Counted from the first letter of the stretch, positions 1 to 8,998 are shown. The stretch: DNA of 64,000 bases from Halobacterium sp. CBA1132 (GCF_001485535.1 NZ_BCMZ01000001.1:310001-374000); one strand, 5' to 3'. A program made the numbers and translations. Notes: generated from the sequence alone by a model not told the origin.

Positions 1-1
1 G

Positions 2-1438
2 CTGGTCGCCGCGATTCCCGCCAGCATCCAGACGGCGACCGCCGGTCTGCTGTTGTTCGTCTACAGCGGCACGATGAACTACCTCACGACCGGTGGCCGC
101 CTCCTGAACGCGTTCCTCTCCCGGCCCGCGGAAGCGCCGCCGGAAATCCAGTACGCGTTCGCGCCCCGCGACTTCGTGCTGTTGGTGTCGCTGGTCGTGC
201 TGTACGGCGTCGCCGCCTACGGCCTCGTCCTCGCTATCGACCGCCCGTGGCAGCGCAGCCTCGGCGTCAGCGTTCTCGATTTCGTCAGCGGATTTATCGG
301 CCACATCGCGGAGGGCACCCGCGAACTGGAGGACTTCTTCGAACAGATTGGCGAGGAAGCAGTCGTCCCCGTGACGGTGCTGGCGTTCCGGAACGTCGAC
401 GACGGCGAGGAGAAAGCGCGCTTCGTGCTGCCGATGATTCACCCCGGGCCGATGGGGGAAATCGGCGGTGGGAACCTCCCGCAACGGGTCGCCGAATCCG
501 CCAGCGGGCTGGCGTTCCCGCCCCACGCGACCGCCGGCCACGACTTCAACCTCGTCACGGAGCGCGAAGTCGACACGCTCATCGACGCCGCCGAGAGCGC
601 CCACGACGCCATCGACTACTGCGACAGCGCGACCCCCGCGGTCCGCGTGCAGGAGGGCGAAGCCAAACTCCTCGGGCAGGCGTTCGGCGACGACGCGCTG
701 CTCGTCTCCACGTTCTCCCCCGAGTTCGCCGACGACGTCGAGTTCGCCGTCGGACTGTCCGCGACCGCGGAAGCCCGCGTCGAGGGCATGGACGACGTCC
801 TGCTGGCGGACGCGCACAACTGCAACAACGGCCTCGGCGGCGACGACCTCGGGCACGTCTACCCCGGGAGCAAGCGCTCGTTCGACATGATTCAGGCGGC
901 CGGCGACGCCGCCACCGCGCTCCGTGACGCCGACGAGGGCCCCCTCGAACTCGGCGTCGCGTGGGACCGCACGCCGTGGCGACCCGCGGACGGTATCGGC
1001 CCGCTCGGCATTCGCGTCGCCGTCCTCGATACGGGCGGTGACCGCACCGCGTACGTGCTCGTCGACGGGAACAACATGGAACCCGGACTCCGCGAGACCA
1101 TCGTCGACGCCCTCGACGGCATCGACCACGCGGAAGTCCTGACCACCGACACCCACATCGTCAACACCGTCGAGTCCACGAATCAGGTCGGCGCGGCCAT
1201 CGACTGGGACGAACTCGTCGACCTCGTTACCGACCTCACCGAAGCCGCAGTCGCGGACCTCGAACCTGTCGAGGCGGGCATGGCCAGCGAGCGCGCGGAA
1301 GTCACCGTGTTCGGCAACGACCGCACGGAGACGCTCGCCAGCCACGCCAACGCCGTTATCGCGATGGGCGGCGCAATCGCGGGTCTCGCGGTGCTGGCGA
1401 CGGTTGCTATCAGCATCCTCATCTTCTTCCTGACGTAG
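2..1438 (+). CDS. DUF2070 family membrane protein, 5'-truncated by the window edge
   Basis: The reading frame is open from base 2, so the true start lies upstream of the window. The visible part starts with hydrophobic segments (one around window residues 55-80) and continues into a large soluble domain. That domain carries the family-like motif HPGPMGEIGGGNLP and a later DAHNCNNG motif. A C-terminal membrane helix follows (AVIAMGGAIAGLAVLATVAI). This architecture matches DUF2070, an archaeal integral membrane family of unknown function. The conserved His, Asp and Asn residues in the soluble part suggest metal or nucleotide chemistry, but that is only inference. It stands alone on the plus strand, convergent with the prefoldin operon. 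Confidence 0.8.
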   Translation: MVAAIPASIQTATAGLLLFVYSGTMNYLTTGGRLLNAFLSRPAEAPPEIQYAFAPRDFVLLVSLVVLYGVAAYGLVLAIDRPWQRSLGVSVLDFVSGFIGHIAEGTRELEDFFEQIGEEAVVPVTVLAFRNVDDGEEKARFVLPMIHPGPMGEIGGGNLPQRVAESASGLAFPPHATAGHDFNLVTEREVDTLIDAAESAHDAIDYCDSATPAVRVQEGEAKLLGQAFGDDALLVSTFSPEFADDVEFAVGLSATAEARVEGMDDVLLADAHNCNNGLGGDDLGHVYPGSKRSFDMIQAAGDAATALRDADEGPLELGVAWDRTPWRPADGIGPLGIRVAVLDTGGDRTAYVLVDGNNMEPGLRETIVDALDGIDHAEVLTTDTHIVNTVESTNQVGAAIDWDELVDLVTDLTEAAVADLEPVEAGMASERAEVTVFGNDRTETLASHANAVIAMGGAIAGLAVLATVAISILIFFLT

Positions 1439-1494
1439 CCGCGCGGCCGCGGCGCTGTCGCTGTCTGTCTTCGTGAACGGAACGAGAAGAACCG

Positions 1495-1749
1495 TTACTC
1501 GTCCGCGAACAGGTCGTCGACGGCGCCGCGCGCTGCGAGCGCAGCGTCCTCCGCGACCTGCTCGACGTCGTCGTCGGCGTCCGGCGCGTGGACGTAGACG
1601 TCGACGTCGAGAACGCCGTCTTCGAACGTGACGGTGACGTCGAAGTCCTCGACGTCACCCGTCGCGAGCCGCGAGAACACGAGACCTTCGGCGGCCTCGG
1701 CCGCGGCCTCCACGACTTCCTCGTCGGTCGGCTCGTCGGTCGTACCCAT
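1495..1749 (-). CDS. DUF3194 family protein
   Basis: An 84-residue acidic protein lying immediately downstream of prefoldin beta (3-nt gap), so it is the last gene of the L37Ae-Rpo12-Pcc1-prefoldin operon. It looks like one small alpha/beta domain: helical N-terminal half (EEVVEAAAEAAEGLV), then beta-rich FDVTVTFEDGVLDVDVYV, then a C-terminal helix. Size and position next to prefoldin match the archaeal DUF3194 family. No catalytic residues are apparent and the function is unknown. Its place among translation and chaperone genes hints at a protein-synthesis role, which is inference. Confidence 0.75.
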   Translation of the reverse strand: MGTTDEPTDEEVVEAAAEAAEGLVFSRLATGDVEDFDVTVTFEDGVLDVDVYVHAPDADDDVEQVAEDAALAARGAVDDLFADE

Positions 1750-1752
1750 CAG

Positions 1753-2133
1753 TTACGCGCTCGGGCCGCCCATCGGACCGCCGCCGCCGGCACCGCCGAG
1801 CATCTCCTGAAGCTCCTCCTGAAGCTCCTCGAACTGCTCTTGAACGCGTTCCTCCTGCTTCGAGAGGGTGTCGACGCGCACTTCGAGGTTCTCGACCTTC
1901 TCGTCGAGGTCGTCTGCGGCGTCGTCGTAGTCGGTCTGCACGAGAAGTTCGCCGACCTCTCGGTACATCGTCGCGTCCTCGTCGATGTCGTCGAGGGCGT
2001 CGAGAGCGGTCTGGGCCTCGCTGAGCTGGGTCTCGGCCTGCTGCTTCTGGGCCGAAACCGTCTGCGCTTTCTCCTGAAGGTCCTGTAGCTGCTCGAGCTT
2101 CTCCTGCGCTTCCGGCGGCAGATTACCCTGCAT
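1753..2133 (-). CDS. pfdB: Prefoldin subunit beta
   Basis: Beta subunit of the archaeal hexameric prefoldin (two alpha, four beta), the ATP-independent cytosolic chaperone that captures unfolded proteins and passes them to the thermosome. The 126-residue length is typical. Two long amphipathic helices (about residues 8-48 and 75-115) rich in Gln, Glu and Leu form the coiled-coil tentacle, joined by a short hairpin segment ([14 protein letters not shown]). The C-terminus is a flexible Gly/Pro/Met tail ([14 protein letters not shown]). It sits between pcc1 upstream and DUF3194 downstream, the usual haloarchaeal order. Confidence 0.93.
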   Translation of the reverse strand: MQGNLPPEAQEKLEQLQDLQEKAQTVSAQKQQAETQLSEAQTALDALDDIDEDATMYREVGELLVQTDYDDAADDLDEKVENLEVRVDTLSKQEERVQEQFEELQEELQEMLGGAGGGGPMGGPSA

Positions 2134-2219
2134 ACGTGCTCGGAGGCGCGCCCGACAGAAAAACCCCCGTATTACGGTCCGGAGCGTCAGTCTCGACGTC
2201 GAATCACAGTCCGCGCGGT

Positions 2220-2477
2220 TCAGGCGCTCTCGTCGCCCGCAGCGTCAGTCACGCGCTCGGCGACCTCCACGAGCGTCAGCCACGTGTTGTTCCCGGCCCG
2301 CAGCGCGGTCAGGTCCGCCGCGCCGACGGTCACCGTCACGGTCGCGCCGTCTCGGTCGACGGTCGCGTCGCTACGGTCGCCCTCGATGTCGCCGGCTTCG
2401 ACCGCGACGCTGCGCTCGACGCTGCGAGCGACCGCGGAAGAACCGTACTCGAAAACCAGTTCCGTGGCGTGGTCCAC
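2220..2477 (-). CDS. KEOPS complex subunit Pcc1
   Basis: An 85-residue protein beginning at GTG, six bases after the rpo12 stop. Pcc1 is the small dimerising subunit of KEOPS, which with Kae1, Bud32 and Cgi121 installs threonylcarbamoyl-adenosine at position 37 of ANN-decoding tRNAs. Support comes from its length, the alpha/beta pattern, the C-terminal motif [18 protein letters not shown] (family form: R-x-N-S/T-x-x-R/W-L) and its position between rpo12 and prefoldin beta, which is conserved in haloarchaea. The call rests on motif plus context. Confidence 0.85.
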   Translation of the reverse strand: MDHATELVFEYGSSAVARSVERSVAVEAGDIEGDRSDATVDRDGATVTVTVGAADLTALRAGNNTWLTLVEVAERVTDAAGDESA

Positions 2478-2483
2478 CGGCAG

Positions 2484-2618
2484 TTACCGGACTTCGACTT
2501 CCTTGACGTCGCGGCTCCGCTCTTTCAGCAGGACGCGGTGCCCACAGTACGGGCACCGAACCCCGCCGTACTCGTCGAGTTCGACGTCTCGCTTACAGCG
2601 GGAGCACTTGTACGCCAT
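2484..2618 (-). CDS. rpoP: DNA-directed RNA polymerase subunit P (Rpo12)
   Basis: A 44-residue zinc-ribbon subunit of archaeal RNA polymerase (Rpo12, equivalent to eukaryotic Rpb12), which anchors Rpo3/Rpo10 in the assembly platform. The translated product starts [14 protein letters not shown] and carries two Cys pairs, CSRC (C5, C8) and CPYC (C23, C26). Basic residues dominate the rest, unusual for this acidic proteome but normal for this subunit. Its ATG overlaps the L37Ae stop by one base (TAATG), and pcc1 follows six bases later, so co-transcription and translational coupling are likely. Confidence 0.93.
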   Translation of the reverse strand: MAYKCSRCKRDVELDEYGGVRCPYCGHRVLLKERSRDVKEVEVR

Positions 2619-2926
2619 TATTCCTCGACGGCTTCGACGTCGGCGTCGGCTTCCGCTTCGCCCTCGCCGAGCGCCGCGCGGATGGAGCGGCTGACGGTGC
2701 GTCCGCCCGGCGTCTGGGGCTTGTACGCGCCGCCGGCGTACTTGTAATCACACTTCGAGCACTGCCAGATGCCGGTTCCCTGACGGGAGACGGCGTCCGA
2801 ACCGCAGTCGGGGCAGGCGTGGTTCTCGTTCATCTCGTCCTCGATTTCGGAGACGCGACGCCGAGAGACGCGGCCGTAGCGCGCGCCGAATCGGCCGGCG
2901 CTCCCCGCGGAGCCCTTCTTAGCCAT
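2618..2926 (-). CDS. rpl37ae: 50S ribosomal protein L37Ae
   Basis: A zinc-ribbon protein of the large ribosomal subunit. I chose the ATG giving [18 protein letters not shown] (102 residues), because the longer frame adds only an unrelated stretch and family members start with this Lys/Gly-rich segment. The zinc ribbon is CPDC followed by CSKC, in the middle of the protein (C-x2-C-x14-C-x2-C). The acidic C-terminal tail ([16 protein letters not shown]) is a halophilic extension. First gene of the L37Ae-rpo12-pcc1-pfdB-DUF3194 operon. Confidence 0.93.
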   Translation of the reverse strand: MAKKGSAGSAGRFGARYGRVSRRRVSEIEDEMNENHACPDCGSDAVSRQGTGIWQCSKCDYKYAGGAYKPQTPGGRTVSRSIRAALGEGEAEADADVEAVEE

Positions 2927-2990
2927 AGTGAACGCTTCTACCGTCGGGGCGCACATAAACGCTACGTTGCGTGGCCGACCGGCGGGAGGC

Positions 2991-3095
2991 CACGTTAGAG
3001 TGAGCGGCGAACTGCGTGCCCGAGCAACGCGAGGGCACGTTACACGCGAACGGCGACCGTAGGGAGCCGTGAGCTGCGTGCCTGGGTAACGCGAG
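2991..3095. repeat. Degenerate tandem duplication in the gap between L37Ae and DUF2103
   Basis: Two diverged copies of one unit lie in tandem. Copy one starts CACGTTAGAGTGAGCGGCGA at 2991 and ends CTGCGTGCCCGAGCAACGCGAG-like at 3033. Copy two starts CACGTTACACGCGAACGGCG at 3036 and ends at 3095 with the same pattern (CTGCGTGCC, then AACGCGAG), after an internal insertion. No ORF, tRNA fold or obvious promoter is visible here. It may be a decayed duplication of an intergenic element. Confidence 0.5.
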
Positions 3096-3116
3096 ACTGC
3101 AAGAATTCAGTCTCGC
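3091..3116 (-). terminator. Hairpin straddling the stop codon of the DUF2103 gene
   Basis: A perfect 9-bp inverted repeat: GCGAGACTG at 3091-3099 and CAGTCTCGC at 3108-3116, around an 8-nt AT-rich loop. The right arm includes the TGA of the minus-strand DUF2103 gene. Archaeal termination normally relies on U-tracts, and none is obvious, so this may instead stabilise the mRNA 3' end. Confidence 0.45.
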
Positions 3117-3829
3117 AGTTCTTCGTCGGCGAGCGCCTCGTTGAGGTCAACGCGGACGCGCTCGCCGGTGTCGCGATCCATCGCGGTCGTCACGACGCGG
3201 TTCTCTTGGACGCTGGAGCCGTCGCGGACGAGCAGTCGGAGGTTGCCGTTGTCGTCGGCGCGCGTGACCTTCGCGCGGACGCCGGTGCGCGAACTCGAAC
3301 CGCCGGCGTCGATGGGGCCGGGAATCACTTTCTTCACGTTCGGGTGGTCGGCGACGGTGCGAATCGCGCGCTGGCCGTCGCGGTTCCCGATGAGCGTGGA
3401 GTGGCGGCCGCCGATTTTCTCGCTGGCCGGTTCGTCGACGACGTCCAGCGAGCGGTCGCCGCGACGCTCGACAACCGACTCGACGGGGTTCTCGCGGGGG
3501 ACGCGGTAGACCTCGTAGTGGAGGTCCGCGCGGACCGCACGAATCACGTCGTGGTCGCCCGCGACGAAGACGTCCTCGGGGCGCTTGCGCCGAATCTCGT
3601 CGGCGATGCGGCCGGCGAAGTTCCGCAGTTCCACGACGCCGGTCTCGCCGCCCTCCTCGGGGACGGTCGCGATGTCGGTCTGCCCGACGACGGCTTCGTC
3701 GTCGAGGAACGTCAGCGTCGCGTGGTCGCGGTCGCAGGCGGCGACGACGGCGTCGCAGTTGGCGGTGTCACAGACTAAGCAGTAGTCGCCCGGCTTCCGC
3801 AACGGGGTGCCACACCGCTGACAGTCCAT
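3107..3829 (-). CDS. DUF2103 family zinc-ribbon protein
   Basis: A 240-residue cytosolic protein. I chose the ATG giving MDCQRCGTPLRKPGDYCLVC because upstream sequence in this frame is Arg-rich shadow sequence. An N-terminal zinc ribbon uses C3, C6, C17 and C20. The middle domain carries ELRNFAGRIADEI, and the later part has SEKIGGRHSTLIGNRDG and NVKKVIPGPIDAGGSSS, followed by a beta-rich end (VRAKVTRADDNGNLRLLVRDG) that could be OB-like. This matches an archaeal family listed as DUF2103 (putative metal-binding). Its function is unknown; the ribbon plus a Gly/Ser-rich basic patch suggests nucleic acid contact, which is inference. Confidence 0.75.
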   Translation of the reverse strand: MDCQRCGTPLRKPGDYCLVCDTANCDAVVAACDRDHATLTFLDDEAVVGQTDIATVPEEGGETGVVELRNFAGRIADEIRRKRPEDVFVAGDHDVIRAVRADLHYEVYRVPRENPVESVVERRGDRSLDVVDEPASEKIGGRHSTLIGNRDGQRAIRTVADHPNVKKVIPGPIDAGGSSSRTGVRAKVTRADDNGNLRLLVRDGSSVQENRVVTTAMDRDTGERVRVDLNEALADEELRD

Positions 3830-3936
3830 ATCCCGGAAAACGGTGCCGGCGCGCAAAAGCCCGGTGTTTCGCGCGGTCGCGGCCGTACTGTCGCGTCGCC
3901 GGTGGTACTTTCCGCGAGCCGGCAGTACGCTTCGGC

Positions 3937-4266
3937 GTGATGACGCCCTCCATAACGGCCGCCGTGCGTGGGCTGACCGTCGTCGTGGTCGCCGCGTTCC
4001 TCGGCGTACTAGGCTGGTACCTCGGCCAGTCCGGCTACACGTCGGCGCGGTTGGCGCTGTTCGCGGCACTCGGCGCGAGCGCAATCGCGGGTGCTGCCGG
4101 TGTGGTCTCGGGACGGGCGTTCGTGGCTGCCGGCGGCGCGTGCGCTCTGTTACTGCTCGGTTTCTGGCAAGCCGCGCTCTGGCTGTACGTCTTCCCTGTC
4201 GCCGGCCTTCTGGTCGTCGCCGCCGTCGTGCTCGCAGCCGACGGCGGTGCGAACGCGGCCGCCTGA
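3937..4266 (+). CDS. Small four-helix integral membrane protein, function unknown
   Basis: A 109-residue protein made almost entirely of hydrophobic segments, with about four predicted membrane helices (roughly residues 10-28, 38-58, 62-82, 84-102). It could start at the GTG at 3937 or the ATG immediately after. No catalytic or binding motif is visible and I do not recognise a family. It is divergent from DUF2103 and convergent with truD. Confidence 0.6.
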   Translation: MMTPSITAAVRGLTVVVVAAFLGVLGWYLGQSGYTSARLALFAALGASAIAGAAGVVSGRAFVAAGGACALLLLGFWQAALWLYVFPVAGLLVVAAVVLAADGGANAAA

Positions 4267-4280
4267 TACGGCGTCGCCCG

Positions 4281-5633
4281 TCAGAGGTCCGTCGGGTCCG
4301 TCTTCAGGTACTCGCGCAGGACGACCGTCGCGTAGCTTCCGGAGGGGAGCGCGAACTCGAAGGTCAGTGGGTCGCGTTCGACAGTGAGGTCCGGGCGGAG
4401 CAGAATTGCGCGCCGCGTCCCCGAGGAGTCGAACTCGCCCGGGAGGTCGAAGTCCTCGGGTTCGAGATCGAGTTCGCCGAGCACTGCGCGCTCGATTTCT
4501 CCGGGTTCGCCCTCGGCGAGTTCGGTGTCGGTGCCGACGAGCGGCGCGGTGACGAACGCCCGGCCGCGGGCGCAGTGGCGCGCCATCACGTCCACGCGGT
4601 CGGCGGTGACGCGCTGCTCGCGGCTGGAGTCCGGGCGCGCGACGCCTTCCGGCGCGTCCGACTCCGCGAACCAGACGACGTCGCCCTCGACGGGCTCGTG
4701 GAACGGCAGCCCGCGCTCCATCCGCTCGGCGAGCATGCGGTTGAACGCGTACGACTGGGCGGCGTGGACGAACAGCCGCTGGAGGTTCGACGGGAACGTC
4801 TCGACGGCGTCCCGGAAACTCCCGCCGTCCGCGAGTTCGTGCAGCATCGTGCGCTCGTAGCGCAGCCGGTTCGGGAACTCGTCGAGAGCACCCTCCCAGT
4901 CGCGGGTGTCCTCGACGAACCGCCGCGCGCTGCTGCTGTCCTCGGGTTCGTGCTCGCTGGGCGCGCCGAGGTACGCCATCGCCGCGCCCTCCCAGTCGTC
5001 GCGGAGGATGGCGAGACCGACCTCGTGGGTGACCGGGCGCTTGCTGCCGAAGCGCTGCTGGCCGAAGAAGTTGGGGACCGCGGGACGCGCAGCGTCCCGG
5101 TTCGAGCGAGCGGGCGACGCCCGCGAGCCCGGTTCGCCGCCGCCGAACGCCGCGAGGTCCGCGGTGACGGCGTCGGCCTGCTCGGGCGCGTCGGGGTCGC
5201 GAACGACGACGCGGAACTCGTTGCCCGCGAGGTCACCGAACTCCAGTCCGCGGCCCGCCCGCCCCACCACGTCGATGGTCGCGTCCGAAATCTCGGGGAC
5301 GTCCTCGGCGTCGACGTCGCGCACGGCGAACAACTGGGTGGTGACCGCGTGGCGGTCCTTCGTCCCCGCCCACCGCACGCGCTCGCGGCTCATTTCGAGG
5401 CGGTTCGCGAACTCGCGGGCGAAGTCGTTGGTGTCCCACGACGTCAGCGTCACGCGCAGGACGAGCCACGGGTAGTCGCCCGGGTCGGCGTCGACTGGCT
5501 GGGTGTCGAACTCCTCGATTTCGGTGACGCGGAAGTCCCCGGGGGACTCGCGGAGGCGCCCGCCCGTGCCGTCGCTGTCGCTGGCGTAGTACGCCATCCC
5601 GACCGCGCGTTCGAGTTCGTGGGCCTCTCGCAT
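4281..5633 (-). CDS. truD: tRNA pseudouridine(13) synthase TruD
   Basis: Converts U13 of tRNAs to pseudouridine. The 450-residue protein has the TruD signature [11 protein letters not shown], with catalytic Asp at residue 93, preceded by the motif [10 protein letters not shown] near the N-terminus. The conserved [19 protein letters not shown] segment follows near residue 185. The central insertion typical of archaeal TruD is present. Just before NFFGQQRFG lies an unusual Arg/Ser/Pro-rich insert encoded by two perfect DNA hairpins (listed separately). The gene starts 2 nt after pth2 ends, so the two RNA-related genes form one operon. Confidence 0.93.
   Translation of the reverse strand: MREAHELERAVGMAYYASDSDGTGGRLRESPGDFRVTEIEEFDTQPVDADPGDYPWLVLRVTLTSWDTNDFAREFANRLEMSRERVRWAGTKDRHAVTTQLFAVRDVDAEDVPEISDATIDVVGRAGRGLEFGDLAGNEFRVVVRDPDAPEQADAVTADLAAFGGGEPGSRASPARSNRDAARPAVPNFFGQQRFGSKRPVTHEVGLAILRDDWEGAAMAYLGAPSEHEPEDSSSARRFVEDTRDWEGALDEFPNRLRYERTMLHELADGGSFRDAVETFPSNLQRLFVHAAQSYAFNRMLAERMERGLPFHEPVEGDVVWFAESDAPEGVARPDSSREQRVTADRVDVMARHCARGRAFVTAPLVGTDTELAEGEPGEIERAVLGELDLEPEDFDLPGEFDSSGTRRAILLRPDLTVERDPLTFEFALPSGSYATVVLREYLKTDPTDL
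5081..5124. repeat. Palindromic in-frame insertion within truD
   Basis: Two adjacent hairpins inside the truD coding sequence: CGGGACGC/GCGTCCCG with a GCA loop (5081-5099) and GCGGGC/GCCCGC with a GAC loop (5110-5124). They encode a low-complexity Arg/Ala/Ser/Pro segment (about residues 161-184) that breaks the normal protein composition. Similar elements occur in trpB and trpA. Confidence 0.6.
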
Positions 5634-5635
5634 CG

Positions 5636-5974
5636 TCAGAACAGCGAGAGGTCGCCGGTAATTTCGTCCACGTCGGCGTCCGCCGCCGGGCCGATAGCGA
5701 CCGCGGTAGGCGTTCCGGGCTCAAGTTGGGTGCGGCCGGCGTCCTCGACGACCGCAGACGGCAGCCCCTTGGCTTTCGCTTCCTCCGCAATCTGGTAGAG
5801 TTCGCGCTCGCCGCTGGCCTTCACGACGACCTTCTTCTGCCCCTGCTGTTTCCACTGTCGCTGGGCGCGCTCGTCGGTGTACTCGTAGGCCTTCAGCGAG
5901 GCGTGGGATACCTGCGCGGCGAGTTTCCCCTTTCCCATCCCGATGTCCGTGCGGGCGGCGATGACCTGTTTCAT
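5636..5974 (-). CDS. pth2: Peptidyl-tRNA hydrolase, Pth2 type
   Basis: Releases tRNA from peptidyl-tRNAs that drop off ribosomes, the archaeal/eukaryotic Pth2 fold unrelated to bacterial Pth. I chose the start [20 protein letters not shown] (112 residues), the normal family length. An in-frame ATG nine codons upstream (5999-6001, MPEPTLQPD) is also possible and has a TTTTCG element about 25 bases before it. Family residues are the N-terminal [15 protein letters not shown] segment, Gln/His in AAQVSHAS, and the C-terminal [20 protein letters not shown]. It precedes truD by 2 nt. Confidence 0.93.
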   Translation of the reverse strand: MKQVIAARTDIGMGKGKLAAQVSHASLKAYEYTDERAQRQWKQQGQKKVVVKASGERELYQIAEEAKAKGLPSAVVEDAGRTQLEPGTPTAVAIGPAADADVDEITGDLSLF

Positions 5975-6057
5975 GTCCGGTTGGAGGGTCGGCTCCGGCA
6001 TAGCGTTGGCTACTCGCCGTCGAAAACTCGAAGGCGGAGGCGGTCGCAGCCCGCCAC

Positions 6058-6672
6058 ATGCGCCCCCGCACCCCCGTCCTCCATCCAACCGAGTACTTCG
6101 AGCGCCGCGGCTTCGACCTGCGGCCCGCACTCGTTGTCGTCGGCGTCGCCGGCCTGATTGCCGTCGCTCCCGTCGTCGCGCTCGGTGCGCTCGCGACCGA
6201 ACAGTTCGCGTCCGCGGGCGGCGACGCCACCAGCGCGTTCTGGCTGTTGCTCTCGGTGTACGTCGCCATACTCCTGTCCGGTATCGTCACGTTCCCGCTC
6301 GTCACCGGCGCCGTCCTCCACGCCCTCGGCCGCGTCGTCTGCGACGGCGACGGCGAATTCGCGAACGCCTTCGTCGTCGCCAGTTGGGGGCTGTTGCCCG
6401 TCGTTCCCGTCCTGCTCGCGGTCCTCGGTTCGTTCGCTACCAGCGTGGTCGGCGCGGCGTCGGTCACGCCGCAGTCGTTTCTTGGTAATCTCTACGGGAC
6501 GCTCACCGGCGACGCGTCGCTGCCCGCGCTCGCCGCCGGGTTCCTCGTCGCCGGCTGGCAGACGCGCCTCTACGGGCGCGGGCTGTCGGTGGCGTTCGAC
6601 GCGGAGTCGTCGCGCCCGCTCCTCGCTGGCGGCGCGGTCGCCTACGGCTACTGGCTCCTCGCTCTCTTCTGA
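6058..6672 (+). CDS. YIP1-like multi-spanning membrane protein
   Basis: A 204-residue protein with about five membrane helices (near residues 24-48, 60-85, 104-128, 150-170, 185-203). The start ([20 protein letters not shown]) and the overall pattern resemble haloarchaeal proteins assigned to the YIP1 family. The family's role is poorly known in archaea, and no catalytic motif is visible. It is divergent from pth2 and followed by dcd. Confidence 0.65.
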   Translation: MRPRTPVLHPTEYFERRGFDLRPALVVVGVAGLIAVAPVVALGALATEQFASAGGDATSAFWLLLSVYVAILLSGIVTFPLVTGAVLHALGRVVCDGDGEFANAFVVASWGLLPVVPVLLAVLGSFATSVVGAASVTPQSFLGNLYGTLTGDASLPALAAGFLVAGWQTRLYGRGLSVAFDAESSRPLLAGGAVAYGYWLLALF

Positions 6673-6704
6673 AACCTTTAGGCCCCCGGGCACCACCCAC
6701 CGGT

Positions 6705-7292
6705 ATGATACTCTCCGACCGGGACATCCTCGCGCGGCTGTCCGAGGGCGACCTCGTCGTCGAACCGCTCGACGACGTCGACCTGCAGGTCCAGCCCGCG
6801 AGCGTCGACGTCCGGCTCGGCCGGCGCTTCCTGGAGTTCGAGCGCGCGAACGTGCCCTGCATCCACCCGAACCGCGAGGAGGAAGTCGAGGACTACGTGA
6901 CCGAGACGGTCGTCGACGACGGCGACGAGTTCATCCTCCACCCCGGGGACTTCGTGCTCGGCACCACGAAAGAGCGCGTGGAGGTGCCACCGGACCTCGT
7001 CGCGCAGGTCGAGGGGCGGTCTTCATTGGGAAGACTTGCCGTGGTAGTGCATGCCACAGCGGGGTTCATCGACCCCGGGTTCGAGGGAAAAGTGACCTTA
7101 GAGCTGTCGAACCTCGGGAAGGTGCCGGTCGCGCTCACCCCGGACATGCGCATCAGCCAACTCGTGTTCACACAACTTTCCAGCCCCGCCGAGCGGCCGT
7201 ACGGCGCCGAGCGCGGGTCGAAGTATCAGGACCAAGACGGCCCGCAGGCGTCGAAAATCCGGGGCGACCGCGAGTTCGGGGGCGACCAATGA
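6705..7292 (+). CDS. dcd: dCTP deaminase
   Basis: Deaminates dCTP to dUTP on the route to dTMP. The 195-residue trimer-forming protein has the N-terminal motif [12 protein letters not shown], a substrate-binding loop [20 protein letters not shown], and the signature [16 protein letters not shown], where the Glu is the catalytic base. The C-terminal lid region is [16 protein letters not shown]. An ACCTTTAGGC element about 30 bases upstream may be its TATA box. Its stop overlaps the ATG of the next gene (ATGA). Confidence 0.94.
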   Translation: MILSDRDILARLSEGDLVVEPLDDVDLQVQPASVDVRLGRRFLEFERANVPCIHPNREEEVEDYVTETVVDDGDEFILHPGDFVLGTTKERVEVPPDLVAQVEGRSSLGRLAVVVHATAGFIDPGFEGKVTLELSNLGKVPVALTPDMRISQLVFTQLSSPAERPYGAERGSKYQDQDGPQASKIRGDREFGGDQ

Positions 7293-8191
7293 AGTTCATC
7301 GAGGAAGTCGTCGTCGAGGAGTTCCTCCCCACCTTCCGGTCGCTGCTCGCCGCGGACCTCCGCGAGCGCGGGCTCACCCAACACGAGGTCGCGGAACTGC
7401 TCGGCGTGAGCCAGTCCGCGGTCTCGAAGTACGCCCACGGCGAGGTCACTGTCAACGACGCGGTCGCCGACGACGAGCGCGTCCGTGAGACCGTCGAGCG
7501 CGTCGGCGAGGGCCTCGCCAGCGGCGATATGTCCCAAGTACAGGCGCTTGTCGAGGCGGAGGTGCTGATTCGCCGGCTGTCCGCGCGCGGCGACGTTGTC
7601 GCGGCGCTCCACGAGGAGGCGATGCCGGCGCTCGCGGAGTACGAGGGCGACTTCCGCGTCCACGACCCCGAGAGCGAGGTGCGCGTCCGCGAGCGCGTGC
7701 TCTCCTCGGTGCGACGCGGCGTCCGCATCCTCGAACACGCCAGCGGATTCGCGACGCTCATCCCCGCCGTCGGGTCGAACCTCGTGGAGTGTACGCCCGA
7801 CGCTGCGGGTGTCGAGGACGTAGCCGGCGTACCCGGTCGGATTCTCGACGTGATGGGGCGCACCGAGATTCCCGCTGACCCCGAGTTCGGCGTCAGCGTC
7901 CACGTCGCCTCGGTCCTGCTCGCGGCGCGCGACGCCGGCAGCGACGCCCGCGCGTGTCTGAACGTCCACTACGACGAGGGGGTCGTCGACGAACTCGCGG
8001 CGCTCGGCTACGAGACCGTCGAGTTCGACCCGGAGGGCGAGTCGTCAGCGGCGGCGCTCGGTCCCGTCGTCGCGGACCACCCGGAGGCGGACGTGCTCTA
8101 CCAGACCGGTGGCTTCGGCGTCGAACCAATCGTCTACTTGCTCGCGGACAGCGCGCCGGCGGCAGCGGAGATGGCGCGCGAACTACTGTAA
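7289..8191 (+). CDS. HTH-ThiN protein, probable thiamine-responsive regulator
   Basis: A 300-residue protein with an N-terminal helix-turn-helix (about residues 22-60: [20 protein letters not shown]) and a C-terminal domain of about 170 residues ([20 protein letters not shown], then [19 protein letters not shown]) that resembles ThiN, the archaeal thiamine-phosphate synthase domain. In archaea, HTH-ThiN fusions lacking synthase activity act as repressors of thiamine genes (ThiR). I infer that role here; activity as a synthase cannot be excluded. Its ATG overlaps the dcd stop, so the two are co-transcribed. It ends with a 9-nt overlap with the convergent neighbour. Confidence 0.8.
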   Translation: MKFIEEVVVEEFLPTFRSLLAADLRERGLTQHEVAELLGVSQSAVSKYAHGEVTVNDAVADDERVRETVERVGEGLASGDMSQVQALVEAEVLIRRLSARGDVVAALHEEAMPALAEYEGDFRVHDPESEVRVRERVLSSVRRGVRILEHASGFATLIPAVGSNLVECTPDAAGVEDVAGVPGRILDVMGRTEIPADPEFGVSVHVASVLLAARDAGSDARACLNVHYDEGVVDELAALGYETVEFDPEGESSAAALGPVVADHPEADVLYQTGGFGVEPIVYLLADSAPAAAEMARELL

Positions 8192-8947
8192 CGGAGCGGT
8201 CGATAGCCCCGCCGGCCCGCCGTCGAGGCGCGCGCGGACGCCGTCGCCGGCGCGGTCGAAGGCCGGTTGGGCGTCCGGCTGGACCGCCAGCACCGCGACC
8301 GCCGCGGGGAGCGTGACGGCGGCGTCGGCCACCCGGACCGTCGGGTCGAACCGCCAGCCGTCGGCCGTCTCCGCCAGCGCGTCCACGAGGTCGGCGCCAG
8401 CGACCGTCGCGAGCGCGTCGCCGATGGACGAGGCGTCCGCGGCGAAGTCGGCGCGTCGCGCGGCGTCGGCGAGGACGACTGCTTGCTCGCGTGGCGCGAG
8501 CCGCGCGTCGAGCGTGCGCGCCGTACACCGCAACAGGACGACGCAGAGGTCGTCGGGGTCGGTGGTGGCTTCCGCGGCGGCGAAGTACGCGTCCAGAATC
8601 GTGCGCTCGGCGTCGCGGTGGCCGGCCGCGCTCAACGCCTCGAACACCGCGCCCGTGACGTCGTGGCAGGCGTCCGGCAACGACGGCGCGTCCGACGGCG
8701 GCACGGGGTCGGTGCGCTCGTGGACGACGAGGTCGTAGTGGGGCGCTCGCGGGTCGTAGCGCTCCAGCGTCCGGCGGTACTCTCGGGCCAACTCGACGGC
8801 GTCGGCGGCCGTCTCGCGGTCCGCGAACCGCAGGCCGCCGACCGGGAACGGGCGCTCGCCGGTCCGCGCGCAGGCGACGTAGAAGCGGCCGTCCTCGCTG
8901 GCGAGGCCGTCGAGTCGCTCGCGCATCGTCCGGAGGTCGTCGCCCAT
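8183..8947 (-). CDS. Uncharacterised haloarchaeal protein behind an iron-box-like operator
   Basis: A 254-residue soluble acidic protein starting MGDDLRTMRERLDGLASEDG; an upstream in-frame GTG would add 15 Arg-rich residues and looks wrong. The N-terminal third has FYVACARTGERPFPVGGLRF and LAREYRRTLERYDPRAPHYD, followed by an alpha-helical region. No enzyme motif is visible. It resembles a haloarchaea-specific DUF family (DUF7551, from memory). A perfect 16-bp palindrome of DtxR type lies 52-67 bases upstream of its ATG and abuts its likely TATA box, so metal-controlled expression is likely. Confidence 0.65.
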   Translation of the reverse strand: MGDDLRTMRERLDGLASEDGRFYVACARTGERPFPVGGLRFADRETAADAVELAREYRRTLERYDPRAPHYDLVVHERTDPVPPSDAPSLPDACHDVTGAVFEALSAAGHRDAERTILDAYFAAAEATTDPDDLCVVLLRCTARTLDARLAPREQAVVLADAARRADFAADASSIGDALATVAGADLVDALAETADGWRFDPTVRVADAAVTLPAAVAVLAVQPDAQPAFDRAGDGVRARLDGGPAGLSTAPLQ

Positions 8948-8998
8948 CACGCTCCCCTCCCGTCGGCGTCGTCTGGAGTCGGTCGGTCGCACATGTAT

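Noticed and set aside
8183-8191. Frameshift at the overlap of the ThiN gene and its convergent neighbour
   Set aside because: Both reading frames end normally with stops inside a 9-nt overlap; convergent overlaps of this size are common here.
7168-8528. Minus-strand ORFs opposite the ThiN regulator
   Set aside because: Arg/Ser-rich shadow frames without motifs; the plus-strand HTH-ThiN gene explains the region.
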